Positions 43,532 through 53,121 are shown, counted from the first letter of the stretch. The stretch is DNA of 64,000 nucleotides from Glycomyces sambucus (GCF_900102815.1 NZ_FNGF01000006.1:372001-436000); one strand, 5' to 3'. The notes: generated by a model not told the origin, from the letters alone. Made by a program: numbers and translations.

Positions 43532-43558
43532 AACGGGGCAGGGTCCGGATCCATGACA
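43532..43558 (-). promoter_or_regulatory. Candidate ECF41 promoter
   Basis: On the minus strand TGTCAT (43558-43553), a 17-bp spacer and CGTT (43535-43532), about 33 nt before the oxidoreductase ATG. It resembles the published ECF41 consensus TGTCACA...CGTC with one mismatch in each box. Confidence 0.45.
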
Positions 43559-43685
43559 GGGCGCGCGTGTGCGGTCGGTCTCAGTCGGCGGTGACAGTGG
43601 GCGGCGCCGGCGGGCGGCGCTTCGGGAGGTGCTCCGGCCGAACGGTCGGCGGCACGGCACCGAGGTCGGCGGTGCAGGGGGCCGC

Positions 43686-44276
43686 TCAGTCGGCGCTGTC
43701 CTCGTCGCCGGCGGGGACCCGGCGGCGGCCGCCGCGGCTGACGTAGCGGCGCCGGTCCTCCTGGTCCATCTCGTACCGGGCGTACCAGGGGGCCCAGCCG
43801 CCCTGCGCGAACCACTGGCGGCCGCTGCGGGAGGCGAGCCCGCCGACGACGCACAGGCCCATGACGATCCAGATCGGCGCGATGACCAGGGCCGTGACGT
43901 CGCCGTAGGTCCGCGAGACGCCGATGATGCCGATGAGGGTGTTCCCGACCGCGAAGAGGATCGCGAACGCGCGCGTGCCGCGGCGCCCGCGGCCGAGCTG
44001 GAACACGATGATCGCGTACGGCACCGTCAGGACCGCGATGAGCGGCAGCACGATCGCGATCGGGAAGGTGGTGCCGACCGGCAGGGCCGCTTCGAGTTCG
44101 GCGACGCCGGGCACGTCGTGGGACTGGTCCTCGACCCACCCGAGGAGGCGCGGGCCGAGCCCGAGACTGACGCTGACCAGCATGAAGTACTGGAACACCA
44201 TCATCACCTGGGCGAGGTCGACGGAGTGCGGCTTGTCGTAGAGGGGTGCGGGACCGGGAGAGTCGAAGCTGTTCAC
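43686..44276 (-). CDS. Integral membrane protein
   Basis: 196 residues from GTG 44276 with GGAG 5 nt upstream (the frame is open beyond but not protein-like there). Four membrane helices (e.g. VMMVFQYFMLVSVSLGLGPR, FPIAIVLPLIAVLTVPYAII, AFAILFAVGNTLIGIIGVSR, LVIAPIWIVMGLCVVGGLAS). A hydrophilic Arg-rich C terminus. Not recognised; a similar but shorter gene follows upstream, 59 bp away. Confidence 0.7.
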   Translation of the reverse strand: MNSFDSPGPAPLYDKPHSVDLAQVMMVFQYFMLVSVSLGLGPRLLGWVEDQSHDVPGVAELEAALPVGTTFPIAIVLPLIAVLTVPYAIIVFQLGRGRRGTRAFAILFAVGNTLIGIIGVSRTYGDVTALVIAPIWIVMGLCVVGGLASRSGRQWFAQGGWAPWYARYEMDQEDRRRYVSRGGRRRVPAGDEDSAD

Positions 44277-44335
44277 GGGCGCTCCAAACACTGGGTACTT
44301 CCAGGGTACGTCCGCAAAGCCCCTGGTGGGTCCCC

Positions 44336-44758
44336 TTATTCGCCCTCTTTGGGCGGCCGCACCCGGGCCCAGCGCCACACCGGTGGCGAGACGAGCAAGC
44401 CGAGGCAGGTGAGGTCCAGGACGCCCGCGAGCTTCTCCAGCGGCGGGGCCGCGAGCCACGAGTCGAACTCGGCGAGGAGGACCATCGCGGGGACCCCGGT
44501 GGTCACCACCGCGAGGAACCACGCCCATGCGCGCCGGTGCCAGATCGCGAAGGCGTACAGCAGGAGCAGCGAGGCGCCGACGGCGAGCACGGTGAGGAAC
44601 GCGGGGCTGGTGTAGCCCATCCGCTCGCACGCGGTGTCGTGCGGCCCGCACGCGAAGTACTCCGGGATCAGCACCGCCATGAAGTCGATCCAGCTGAGCA
44701 CCAGCAGGACCATGAGCAGTCTGACCGTGAACGGCCGCTTGTCGTTCGCTGTGCCCAT
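44336..44758 (-). CDS. Small integral membrane protein
   Basis: 140 residues from ATG 44758, with GGAG 8-9 nt upstream; an in-frame GTG at 44776 overlaps the epoxide hydrolase gene. Four membrane helices, including RPFTVRLLMVLLVLSWIDFM and FLTVLAVGASLLLLYAFAIW. Not recognised. It begins 4 bp after the epoxide hydrolase stop, so it is probably co-transcribed. Confidence 0.65.
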   Translation of the reverse strand: MGTANDKRPFTVRLLMVLLVLSWIDFMAVLIPEYFACGPHDTACERMGYTSPAFLTVLAVGASLLLLYAFAIWHRRAWAWFLAVVTTGVPAMVLLAEFDSWLAAPPLEKLAGVLDLTCLGLLVSPPVWRWARVRPPKEGE

Positions 44759-44762
44759 GCGG

Positions 44763-45935
44763 TCATTCTCCGCCACCGGCGGCGGCGCCGCGCAAGGGGC
44801 GGAAGAACTCCCGCAGGTCCTGCACGAGGAGGTCCGGGGCTTCCATGGCCGCGAAGTGGCCGCCGCGGTCGAACTCGGACCAGTGGACGATGCGGTGCCG
44901 GCGTTCCATGAGCGACCGGATCGCGGGGTCGGTCGGGAACACCGCCACGCCGGTCGGCACGTCCGAGTACGGGGCCGCGGGCTCGTCGCGCACGGCCCGG
45001 TACTGGTGCGCCGAGGTCGCGCCGGTCCCGGTGAGCCAGTAGAGGGTCACGTTGGTGAGGAGCTGGTCGACGTCCACGGCGTGCTCGGGGAGGCGCGCGG
45101 CCGGGTCGGTCCAGTCGTGGAACTTGTCGGCGATCCATGCGAGCTGGCCGACGGGTGAGTCGTTGAGCGCGTAGGCGATCGTCTGGGGCTTCGTGGACTG
45201 GAGGTCGGCGTAGCCGGTGCCGTGGCGGACCAGGTCACGGACGGATTCGAGCCGGTCGCGATCCTCGGGGGTGAGGTCCGCGAGGCCGGGGTCGCCGGGC
45301 GGCGGGAGTTCGAGGCCGCCGTTGACGTGGACGCCGACGACCCGGTCCGGGGCGAGGCGCCCCAGCGCCGGGGAGACCTTCGAGCCGGTGTCGCCGCCGT
45401 GCGCGCCGAACCGGTCGTACCCGAGGCGGTCCATGAGCGCGAGCCAGGCGGCGGCGATCTTGGCGTGGTCCCAGTCGGGCGCCGACAGCGGCGTGGAGAA
45501 CGCGAACCCCGGCAGGGACGGGGCGACGACGTGGAACGCGTCGGCGGGGTCCCCGCCGTGGGCGCGCGGGTCGGCGAGCGGGCCGAGGACCTTCATGAAC
45601 TCGACCACGGAACCGGGCCAGCCGTGCGTGACGACGAGCGGCAGCGCGTCCGGTTCGGGCGAGCGCACGTGCAGGAAGTGGACCCGTTGGCCCTCGATCT
45701 CGGTGAGCCCCTGCGGGAACGCGTTCAGCGCCGCCTCGTGGACGCGCCAGTCGTAGTCGTGGAGCCAGTGGTCGGCGAGGCGGCGCAGGTACAGGACCGG
45801 GACGCCGCTCGCCCAGCCCGGCTCGGGGCTGGCGGCGGGCCAGCGCGCGAGGCGCAGCCGGTCGTGCAGGTCGTCGACGGCGCCCTGCGGGACGTCGATG
45901 CGGAATTCGGCGATCGGTGCTCCCATCCGCCCCAT
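44763..45935 (-). CDS. Epoxide hydrolase (EHN-type alpha/beta hydrolase)
   Basis: 390 residues; ATG 45935, or ATG 45926 three codons later. N-terminal EHN domain (about 5-110: FRIDVPQGAVDDLHDRLRLA) then the alpha/beta hydrolase core: oxyanion THGWPGS, nucleophile region GAHGGDTGSKV (Asp), and a His in HFAAMEAP near the C terminus. Typical for juvenile-hormone/limonene-epoxide-hydrolase-like enzymes of actinomycetes. Physiological substrate unknown. No clear ribosome site. Confidence 0.85.
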   Translation of the reverse strand: MGRMGAPIAEFRIDVPQGAVDDLHDRLRLARWPAASPEPGWASGVPVLYLRRLADHWLHDYDWRVHEAALNAFPQGLTEIEGQRVHFLHVRSPEPDALPLVVTHGWPGSVVEFMKVLGPLADPRAHGGDPADAFHVVAPSLPGFAFSTPLSAPDWDHAKIAAAWLALMDRLGYDRFGAHGGDTGSKVSPALGRLAPDRVVGVHVNGGLELPPPGDPGLADLTPEDRDRLESVRDLVRHGTGYADLQSTKPQTIAYALNDSPVGQLAWIADKFHDWTDPAARLPEHAVDVDQLLTNVTLYWLTGTGATSAHQYRAVRDEPAAPYSDVPTGVAVFPTDPAIRSLMERRHRIVHWSEFDRGGHFAAMEAPDLLVQDLREFFRPLRGAAAGGGE

Positions 45936-45953
45936 GCAATCAGACCGGGCGGG

Positions 45954-46140
45954 GATCGTCCACTCGATCGGGGAACGGGATCGGGGCGGATCGAGGGGGC
46001 GGGATCGGAGCAGGCGAAGGAGGCGGGGCCGGGGCGTGATGACGGGCGGATCAGAGCGGCGCGGTGGGAATGGATCGGCGGGCGGATCGGCACGCGGATC
46101 GGAGCGGCGCGGCCGGGGCCGGGGCGGCGGGCGGATCGGA
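45954..46140. repeat. Degenerate GGATCGG array
   Basis: Ten GATC cores in 187 bp (45954, 45966, 45979, 45989, 46003, 46049, 46073, 46085, 46097, 46134), mostly as GCGGATCGG, 10-13 bp apart. Fills the divergent spacer between the epoxide hydrolase and SDR genes. Confidence 0.6.
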
Positions 46141-46232
46141 GAAGCGTGCGCGTGAAGGCTTAGGACCGGGTCCGAGGACTTGACGCGTCTGCGGACGCGA
46201 GGACACTGAAGGTGACGGAACGGGAGGTCGCG

Positions 46233-46952
46233 ATGGGGTTCACGGGATACCGGGTGGTCGTCACCGGCGCCGGGCGCGGGTTCGGGCGGGCGCTGGCGAT
46301 CGCGCTGGGGCGCGAGGGCGCCGAGGTCTTCGTGTCGGCGCGGAGCTTCGCGGCGGCTGAGGGCACGGCCCAGGAGGTCCGGCACGTCGGCGGGCGGGCG
46401 CACGCGTTCGAGTGCGACCTCGCCGATCCGGAGTCGGTGCGCGGGTTCGCCGACGCGCTGGCCGAGACGACGCGGGCGGTGGACGTCCTGGTGAACAACG
46501 GCGCCCCGTACCTCGACGGCGGCTTCACCGAACCCGACGACGACCGGATCGCCGAGACGATCGCGGCGGGCGCCGCGGGCACGGTGCTCGTGACGAAGGC
46601 GGTGCTGCCGCTGCTGCTGCGCAGTCCCCGGCCTGACATCGTGACGATGGTGTCCGGCTGCGGCGAGTACGGGAACCACCGCTCGGAGGCGCACGAGGCG
46701 TTCTACGCGGCGAAGGCCGCCCAGGCCGGGTTTACCGAGGTGCTGTCGAAGCGGCTGCGGCCGCAAGGGGTCCGCGTGATCTCCCTCTACCCGCCCGACT
46801 TCGACAACCCCGACCCCCTCGGCCCCGACTGGAACGCGCCCACCCGCGGCGGCGACGCGCTCAACGCCCGGTCCCTGGTCGACTGCGTCCGCTTCGCGAT
46901 CAGCCAGCCCCGCGACTGCTTCATCAAGTCCTTCTACTTCGAACAGGCTTGA
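46233..46952 (+). CDS. Atypical short-chain dehydrogenase/reductase
   Basis: 239 residues; ATG 46233 with GGGAGG 5 nt upstream (a GTG 21 nt earlier is in frame). Cofactor motif TGAGRGFG, NNG motif LVNNGAPYLDGG, Ser141 in MVSGCGE. The active-site pattern reads FYAAK (157-161): the Tyr of YxxxK is Phe157, with Tyr158 one place too late. The enzyme could be catalytically altered or bind rather than reduce. Otherwise a classical SDR. Confidence 0.8.
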   Translation: MGFTGYRVVVTGAGRGFGRALAIALGREGAEVFVSARSFAAAEGTAQEVRHVGGRAHAFECDLADPESVRGFADALAETTRAVDVLVNNGAPYLDGGFTEPDDDRIAETIAAGAAGTVLVTKAVLPLLLRSPRPDIVTMVSGCGEYGNHRSEAHEAFYAAKAAQAGFTEVLSKRLRPQGVRVISLYPPDFDNPDPLGPDWNAPTRGGDALNARSLVDCVRFAISQPRDCFIKSFYFEQA

Positions 46953-47245
46953 GCGGCAAGGGGGCCAAACGCTTCGAAGGCGCGGCGCGGACACGCTGCC
47001 GCGCGACCCGGCCGCCGAGCCGATTGACGAGCCTGCGGAGCAGGCGAGGCGGCCGGCAGCGCGGCCAGGCGAGCGGGTCGCCCTACCCACCCTCTTGGGT
47101 GGGTATGTATACCGACCACCCTCTCCGCCGGGTCCGACAATCCAGCCGCTCGCCCGACACGATCGGGTGAGTGAGCTGCGCCGCACCGACGGGCGACTTC
47201 CTGGAGGTCCCTGCAGCTGTCGCTGCCGGGCCTCCGGGAAGCCGC
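46953..47245. other. Spacer with hairpin
   Basis: No gene is seen. TACCCACCC-TCTT-GGGTGGGTA (47084-47105) is a perfect 9-bp stem with a tetraloop, between the convergent SDR and mfd genes, and probably a terminator. Confidence 0.55.
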
Positions 47246-50200
47246 TCAATCCTCGTCAGGCGCGGCGGGCGACCCAGCCGCAGCGGGTGCCGCCTTCGGG
47301 ACGATGTCGGCGATGAGGTCGGCGCACCACTGGAGCAGCGCCAGGCCCTCGACGGGCTTGCCGCCGACCCGCGAGGTCGTCGGCCGCGGGACGCTGATCA
47401 AACCGGCCGGGGCCTTGTAGTGCGCGTCGGGGTAGTGCCGGCCGAGCCGGAGCTGCTTGGAGTCGGGGAGGTCCACTGTGGAGAACCGGAGGTTCTTGCC
47501 CTGCAGGGCGATGTCCGTCAACCCGTGCGCCCGCGCCAGGAGCCGGAACCGCGCCAGGTGGAACAGGGTGAGCACCTGCTCGGGCGAGGGCCCGTACCGG
47601 TCCTCCATCTCTTCGCGCACCTCGTCGAGTTCGGCCTCGTCGTGGACCTCGGAGATCTTGCGGTACATCTCCAGGCGCAGCCGCTCGACCTCGATGTAGT
47701 CGAACGGGATGTTCGCGTCCAGGGGCAGCTCGACCTTGACCGGGGGCGGGGGCTCGTCGCCGCCGCCCTTGAACGACGTCACGGCCTCGCCGACCATCCG
47801 CAGGTACAGGTCGAACCCGACGTCGGCGATGTGCCCGGACTGCTCCGCCCCGAGCAGGTTGCCGGCGCCGCGGATCTCCAGGTCCTTCATCGCCACGTAC
47901 ATGCCCGCGCCGAGCTCGGAGTGCTGCGCGATCGTCGCGAGCCGCTCGTGCGCGGTCTCCGAGAGCGGCTGCTCCGGCGGGTACAGGAAGTACGCGTACG
48001 CGCGCTCGCGCGAGCGCCCGACCCGGCCGCGGATCTGGTGGAGCTGCGAGAGGCCGAGCAGGTCGGCGCGCTCGACGATGAGGGTGTTCGCGTTGGGGAT
48101 GTCGATGCCGGACTCGATGATCGTGGTCGAGACGAGCACGTCGTACTCGCCCTCCCAGAAGCCCTGCATGATCTGCTCGAGCTGCGTCTCGCTCATCTTC
48201 CCGTGGGCGACCGCGACGCGGGCCTCGGGGATGAGCTCGCGCAGGCGCGTCGCGGCCCGGTCGATCGACTCGACCCGGTTGTGGAGGTAGAACGCCTGCC
48301 CGTCGCGCAGCAGCTCCCGCCGGATCGCCGCGGCGACCTGCTTGGCCTCCCACGCGCCCACGTACGTGAGCACCGGGTGCCGCTCCTCGGGCGGCGTGGA
48401 GATCTGCGACATCTCGCGGATGCCGGTCACGGCCATCTCCAGGGTGCGCGGGATCGGCGTGGCGGACATGGTGAGGACGTCGACGGCGGTGCGGAGCGCC
48501 TTCAGCTTCTCCTTGTGCTCCACGCCGAACCGCTGCTCCTCGTCGACGATGATGAGCCCGAGGTCCTTGAACCGCGTCTCGGCCTGGAGGAGCCGGTGTG
48601 TGCCGACGAGGATGTCGACCTCGCCCGCGGCGATGCCGCGCTGGATCTCGGCGGCCTCGCGCGCGGACTGGAACCGCGAGAGCTGCTTGATCTTCACCGG
48701 GAACTGGCCCATGCGCTCGACGAACGTCCCGTAGTGCTGGCTCGCGAGGAGCGTGGTCGGCACGAGCACCGCGACCTGCTTGCCGTCCTGGACGGCCTTG
48801 AACGCGGCCCGGACGGCGACCTCGGTCTTGCCGTAGCCGACGTCGCCCATGACGAGGCGGTCCATGGGGACCCGCGCCTCCATGTCGGCCTTCGTGTCGA
48901 TGATCGCCGACATCTGGTCGGGGGTCTCGATGTACGGGAACGCGTCCTCCAGCTCGCGCTGCCACGGCGTGTCGGGGCTGAACGCGTGCCCGGCGGCGGC
49001 CTGGCGGGCCGCGTACAGCTGGATCAGCTCGGCCGCGATCTCGCGGACGGCCTTGCGCGCGCGCCGCTTCGTCTTCTGCCAGTCGGTGCCGCCGAGCTTG
49101 TGGACGGTGGGCTGCTCGCCGCCGACGTACCTGGTGAGCTGGTCGAGCGCGTCGGTCGGCATGAACAGGACGTCGGCGCCCTGGCCGCGCTTGGACGGCG
49201 CGTACTCGATGACGAGGTACTCGCGGTCGGCCCCGGCGATGGTGCGGCGCACCATCTCCACGTACTTCCCGACGCCGTGCGCGTCGTGGACGACGTAGTC
49301 GCCGGGCGAGAGTTCGAGCGGGTTGACGACGCCGCGGCGCTTGGTGGCCTTGCCCTTGCGGGGCCGCTGGCTCGCGAGGGCCTTGCCGCCGGCGATGTCG
49401 GCGGCGGTGACCGCGACGACCTTCTCGTCGGCGAAGCCGAGCGCGAGCGTGCCGACGCACGCGACGACCTCGCCGCCGCGGAACGCCGCGGGCGCGGGCT
49501 CCAGGTGCGCGCCGATCCCCTCGGACCGCAGCTGCTCGGCGGCGCGCTCGGCGCCGCCGAGGGCCGGGTAGACGACCGCGACCGCGCGGCCCTCGCGCGT
49601 CCAGCGCGTCAGGTCCTCCACGAGCTGGGCCGTGTTCCCGTGGTACCGCGGGGTCTCGGTGACGCCGAGGTCGACGGTGAGCGCGTCGTCGTGCACCGGG
49701 CCGGAGCTCAGCGGCTCGCCGGTGATCGCGGCGAGCTCGGCGGCCAGCGCGTCCTCTTCGGGGGCGGCGGCGAACGGCGAGATCGTCCACCAGCGCTGGC
49801 CCGCCGCGAGCGCGGTGGTGCGGGCTTCGGCGAGGTCGTGGAACGTGCCGGCGCCGAGGTCGACGGGGGCCTGCGCGCCGGCCGCGGCGGCGGCCCAGGA
49901 CGCTTCGAGGAACTCGTTCGAGGTGGCGACGAGGTCGAGCGCGCGGGTGCGGATGCGCTCGGGCTCGATGGCGACGACGAGGGCGCTGCGGGGCAGGACC
50001 TCCTGGAAGAGCTGGAGGCTGCCGGGGCCGGCGAGCGCGGGCAGGAGCGACTCCATGCCCTCGACGGGGATGCCCTGGGCGAGTTTGGCGCACATCTCGG
50101 CCAGGCCGGGGAAGTCGTCGCCGAGGGCGGCGGCGCGTTCGCGGACCTCGTCGGTGAGCAGCAGCTCCCGGCAGGCGACGGCGCGCAACTCGGCGGGCTC

Positions 50201-50887
50201 GTCGCCGGCGGCGGCGTCGAGGGACCGCTGGTCGGCGACGGAGAACTCGCGGATGGTGTCGACCTCGTCCCCGAAGAACTCCAGACGCAGCGGGTGCTGC
50301 GCGGTGGGCGGGAACACGTCGAGGATGCCGCCGCGGACGGCGAACTCGCCGCGCTTCTCGACGAGGTCGACGCGCTCGTACGCGAGGTCGACGAGGTGCG
50401 CGGCGAGGTCGGTCAGGTCGGTCTCGTCGCCGCGGCGCAGGTGCACGGGTTCGCGTTCGCCGAGGCCCTTGAGCTGGGGCTGGAGGGCGCCGCGGACGGG
50501 TGTGACGATGACGCGCGGCACGTCGCCGGCGTGGATGCGGTGCAGGAGGTCCAGGCGCGCGCCGACGGTGTCGGAGCGCGGCGAGAGCCGCTCGTGCGGC
50601 AGGGTCTCCCACGCGGGGTAGTAGGCGATCTCGTCCTCGGCGATGAACGACGCGAGTGATTCGGCGAGCTCTTCGGCTTCGCGCGAGGTCGCGGTGATCG
50701 CGAGGACGGGCCCGGCGGCGTGCCGGGCGGCCTGGGCGAGGGCGAGCGGCCGGGCGCCGGGGACGGCGACGACGTCGACCGGGCGGTCGGACCCGGCCGC
50801 GAGCTCGGCCAGGCGGGCGAGCCTGGGCGCGCTCGCGGCGGCGTCGAGCAGGCTTTCGAGCTTCGGCTGCGGCTTGCCTTCGGACAT
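47246..50887 (-). CDS. mfd: Transcription-repair coupling factor
   Basis: 1,213 residues from ATG 50887 (GGGAG upstream). UvrB-like N-terminal domains (e.g. VAVPGARPLALAQAARH, EIAYYPAWETLPHERLSPRS), RNA-polymerase-interacting domain (about 520-600, LSPGDYVVHDAHGVGKYVEM), then the RecG-like helicase with Walker A GDVGYGKTEVA (about 682), DEEQRFG, SATPIPRTLEMA and QIRGRVGRS. Removes RNA polymerase stalled at lesions and recruits UvrA. Normal length. Confidence 0.97.
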   Translation of the reverse strand: MSEGKPQPKLESLLDAAASAPRLARLAELAAGSDRPVDVVAVPGARPLALAQAARHAAGPVLAITATSREAEELAESLASFIAEDEIAYYPAWETLPHERLSPRSDTVGARLDLLHRIHAGDVPRVIVTPVRGALQPQLKGLGEREPVHLRRGDETDLTDLAAHLVDLAYERVDLVEKRGEFAVRGGILDVFPPTAQHPLRLEFFGDEVDTIREFSVADQRSLDAAAGDEPAELRAVACRELLLTDEVRERAAALGDDFPGLAEMCAKLAQGIPVEGMESLLPALAGPGSLQLFQEVLPRSALVVAIEPERIRTRALDLVATSNEFLEASWAAAAAGAQAPVDLGAGTFHDLAEARTTALAAGQRWWTISPFAAAPEEDALAAELAAITGEPLSSGPVHDDALTVDLGVTETPRYHGNTAQLVEDLTRWTREGRAVAVVYPALGGAERAAEQLRSEGIGAHLEPAPAAFRGGEVVACVGTLALGFADEKVVAVTAADIAGGKALASQRPRKGKATKRRGVVNPLELSPGDYVVHDAHGVGKYVEMVRRTIAGADREYLVIEYAPSKRGQGADVLFMPTDALDQLTRYVGGEQPTVHKLGGTDWQKTKRRARKAVREIAAELIQLYAARQAAAGHAFSPDTPWQRELEDAFPYIETPDQMSAIIDTKADMEARVPMDRLVMGDVGYGKTEVAVRAAFKAVQDGKQVAVLVPTTLLASQHYGTFVERMGQFPVKIKQLSRFQSAREAAEIQRGIAAGEVDILVGTHRLLQAETRFKDLGLIIVDEEQRFGVEHKEKLKALRTAVDVLTMSATPIPRTLEMAVTGIREMSQISTPPEERHPVLTYVGAWEAKQVAAAIRRELLRDGQAFYLHNRVESIDRAATRLRELIPEARVAVAHGKMSETQLEQIMQGFWEGEYDVLVSTTIIESGIDIPNANTLIVERADLLGLSQLHQIRGRVGRSRERAYAYFLYPPEQPLSETAHERLATIAQHSELGAGMYVAMKDLEIRGAGNLLGAEQSGHIADVGFDLYLRMVGEAVTSFKGGGDEPPPPVKVELPLDANIPFDYIEVERLRLEMYRKISEVHDEAELDEVREEMEDRYGPSPEQVLTLFHLARFRLLARAHGLTDIALQGKNLRFSTVDLPDSKQLRLGRHYPDAHYKAPAGLISVPRPTTSRVGGKPVEGLALLQWCADLIADIVPKAAPAAAGSPAAPDED

Positions 50888-51037
50888 TCGCGGGCTCCCT
50901 GAGCGGCTTCTGGAGACTGCCCTGGAGGGCACGACTGATGGCCGGAGACAGCCCTGACGGGGGGCTGTTCCGGCGACCGGTCGAGTCTACCTCGCCGCGG
51001 CCCGGGGGCCGCCCGCGAATGTTCGCCCGGGGCGGCG

Positions 51038-51865
51038 CTAGTTCGAGGCGCCCTGTCCGCCCTGGTCGAACAGCAGGGCCTGGATCTCCGGCACGTTGTA
51101 GAACATGCCGATGACGACGAGGACGGTGAGGATCGGCAGGAGGATGCGGTTCTCCTCCTTGCCGCCCGCGCGCAGGGCGATCTTGTTCGGGAGGCCGATG
51201 TCCCGCCAGCGGCGGCCCTGGATCGGGATCGGGAAGAACAGCGGCGAGCCCATCTTCGTGATCATGTCGCCGAGGATGTGGATGAAGCAGCCGATCCCCA
51301 TGGCGAGGCCGAGGATCCAGTAGTCGCGGCCCTCCGGGAGCAGCCGGTACATGCCGTACGCGGCGGCGAGGGAGACGCCGGTGACGACGATCCAGCCCTT
51401 CTTCTCGACGGTCTCCGCGAGGAGGCCGCGGACCGCGAGCCCGGTGAGCACGAACAGGATCGCGATGACCGCGGGCTTCCCGAACTGGGCGGCGAGGAAG
51501 CCGGTGCCGGTGCCGATGAGCGCGGCGTGGACCGCGGTGTGCGTGAACAGGCGGTGCCCGTTGTTGCGCTTCTTGTCCTTCTTGGACTTGGTGAGCAGGT
51601 AGAACCAGTAGCAGAGGCGTTCGACGACCTCGGCCACCATGAGGGACGCGACGCCGAACGAGCGGGCCACAGTGGACCCGCCCTTGTTCTCGGTCACGCG
51701 TCCGGCGCAGTCGATGTCGGGGTACAGGGCGGCGCCGGAGCAGACGATCGTGCCGACGACGAGTTCGGCGGACGTCTGGTCGATGCCGAATGCGAGGTCG
51801 GCGACGGCCGAGCCCGCCAACCACAGCGCGGCACCGGACATGGCGTGGGTCGGACCCATGACCAT
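51038..51865 (-). CDS. Membrane-bound metal-dependent hydrolase (YdjM type)
   Basis: 275 residues; ATG 51865 (or MGPTH at 51859) with GGAG upstream. Motifs MGPTHAMSGAALWL, LYPDIDC, HRLFTHT and HILGDMIT supply the His/Asp metal ligands of the LexA-regulated YdjM family; six to seven membrane helices. Function not established; acts in the membrane. Confidence 0.8.
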   Translation of the reverse strand: MVMGPTHAMSGAALWLAGSAVADLAFGIDQTSAELVVGTIVCSGAALYPDIDCAGRVTENKGGSTVARSFGVASLMVAEVVERLCYWFYLLTKSKKDKKRNNGHRLFTHTAVHAALIGTGTGFLAAQFGKPAVIAILFVLTGLAVRGLLAETVEKKGWIVVTGVSLAAAYGMYRLLPEGRDYWILGLAMGIGCFIHILGDMITKMGSPLFFPIPIQGRRWRDIGLPNKIALRAGGKEENRILLPILTVLVVIGMFYNVPEIQALLFDQGGQGASN

Positions 51866-52046
51866 AGCGGGGACTCCTTCAGGGCAATGTCAGAGCAGTC
51901 GGGAGGATGAGGATGGCGCCACTATCCCACACCCGCACCACCTCCGCGGTCCCAGGAGCGACAAAGGTGCAGCCCCGCAACATCTTTCGCGTATCGGTCT
52001 CATCACGACCGGAGACCTGCGCTTTCACTCGCGCTATGGTCGAGGG

Positions 52047-52928
52047 GTGTTCGACTCAGCGATGCTGGCCGCGTACCTCGGCCGCGTGGGGATCACCGCC
52101 CCGCGCCGCCCGACGCTGCACGCGCTCAGGCGGGTCCACCGCGCCCACGTCGCCGCGATGCCCTACGAGAACCTCGACATCCAGCTGGGCCGACCGATCC
52201 GCCTCGACGCGGACGCGCTGTTCGCCAAGTTCGTCGAGGGCGGGCGCGGCGGCTACTGCTACGAGCACAACGGTGTCATGGCGTTCGCCCTGGAGGCCAT
52301 GGGCTTCGACGTCCGCCGCGTCCTCGGCGGGGTCGCCCGCGAGACCGAGGGCGACAAGAACTGGTGGAACCACATGCCGCTGGTGGTGCGCTTCGAGGGC
52401 GGGCGCGGCGACGCCGCCGAGTACCTGGCCGACGCCGGCATCGGCACCGGCTTCCGCGACCCGCTGCCGGTCCGCGACGGCAGCTACCGGGTCGGCGCGT
52501 TCAACTTCGGGGTGTGGAGCCTCGGGGGCGAGGAGTGGCGCTGCTCGATCGACCCGCGCGTGTCGAACCTGACGTTCGACTTCCGGCTCCCGGCCCGGCG
52601 GCCAGAGGATTTCGCCGACCGCTGCCGCGAGCTGTCGACCTCGCCGGAGTCGCCGTTCGTCAAGACCCTCACGGTGCAGAACCCGCGCGAGGACGACATG
52701 TGGGTCCTGCGCGCCCGCACCCTCACCGTCTACGACCCGAAGCTCCCCGACTTCAAGTCGGTCCGGGTGGTCGAGGACGAGGCCGCGTTCGCGTCCCTCC
52801 TGCGGGGACGGTTCAACCTGACGCTCGCCGACGACGACGTCGCGGCGCTGTGGGCCAAGGCCGTCGCCCAGCACGAACTCAAGCTCGCGGAGGAGCGTTC
52901 GGAGGAGCGCAAGGCCGGGGCGGTCTAA
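52047..52928 (+). CDS. nat: Arylamine N-acetyltransferase
   Basis: 293 residues from GTG 52047; TATGGT ends 6 nt before it, consistent with a leaderless mRNA, and the frame upstream is not NAT-like. Catalytic Cys71 in GRGGYCYEHN, His in WWNHMPLVV and Asp in YLADAGIG; also PYENLDIQLGRPI. Acetylates aromatic amines from acetyl-CoA, or acts in secondary metabolism. Divergent from the YdjM-type gene. Confidence 0.9.
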   Translation: MFDSAMLAAYLGRVGITAPRRPTLHALRRVHRAHVAAMPYENLDIQLGRPIRLDADALFAKFVEGGRGGYCYEHNGVMAFALEAMGFDVRRVLGGVARETEGDKNWWNHMPLVVRFEGGRGDAAEYLADAGIGTGFRDPLPVRDGSYRVGAFNFGVWSLGGEEWRCSIDPRVSNLTFDFRLPARRPEDFADRCRELSTSPESPFVKTLTVQNPREDDMWVLRARTLTVYDPKLPDFKSVRVVEDEAAFASLLRGRFNLTLADDDVAALWAKAVAQHELKLAEERSEERKAGAV

Positions 52929-52952
52929 CGCGGCGGGAGACGCGGTTCTTAG

Positions 52953-53022
52953 GGCGCGGTTCGGAAGGCACGGTTCGGAAAGCACGGTCGGGAAGGCACG
53001 GTTCGGAAAGCACGGTTCGGAG
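52953..53022. repeat. 14-bp tandem repeat array
   Basis: About five imperfect head-to-tail copies of GGCACGGTTCGGAA. It lies in the 193-bp spacer (52929-53121) between the convergent nat and SpoU-methyltransferase genes; nothing else is seen there. Confidence 0.75.
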
Positions 53023-53121
53023 GTGCCGTGGTGGCACCGGCTCCGTGCCGGCCGGACGGATCGGCTCGCCGAGTCGACAGTTCCGATCGCGTCCGCCGGA
53101 GGTGCCGCCGGGCGTCCCGGG

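Noticed and set aside
47256-51824. 1,522-codon minus-strand frame and the 1,162-codon plus-strand frame over mfd
   Set aside because: Both are shadows of mfd; Arg/Pro-rich and without any family motif.
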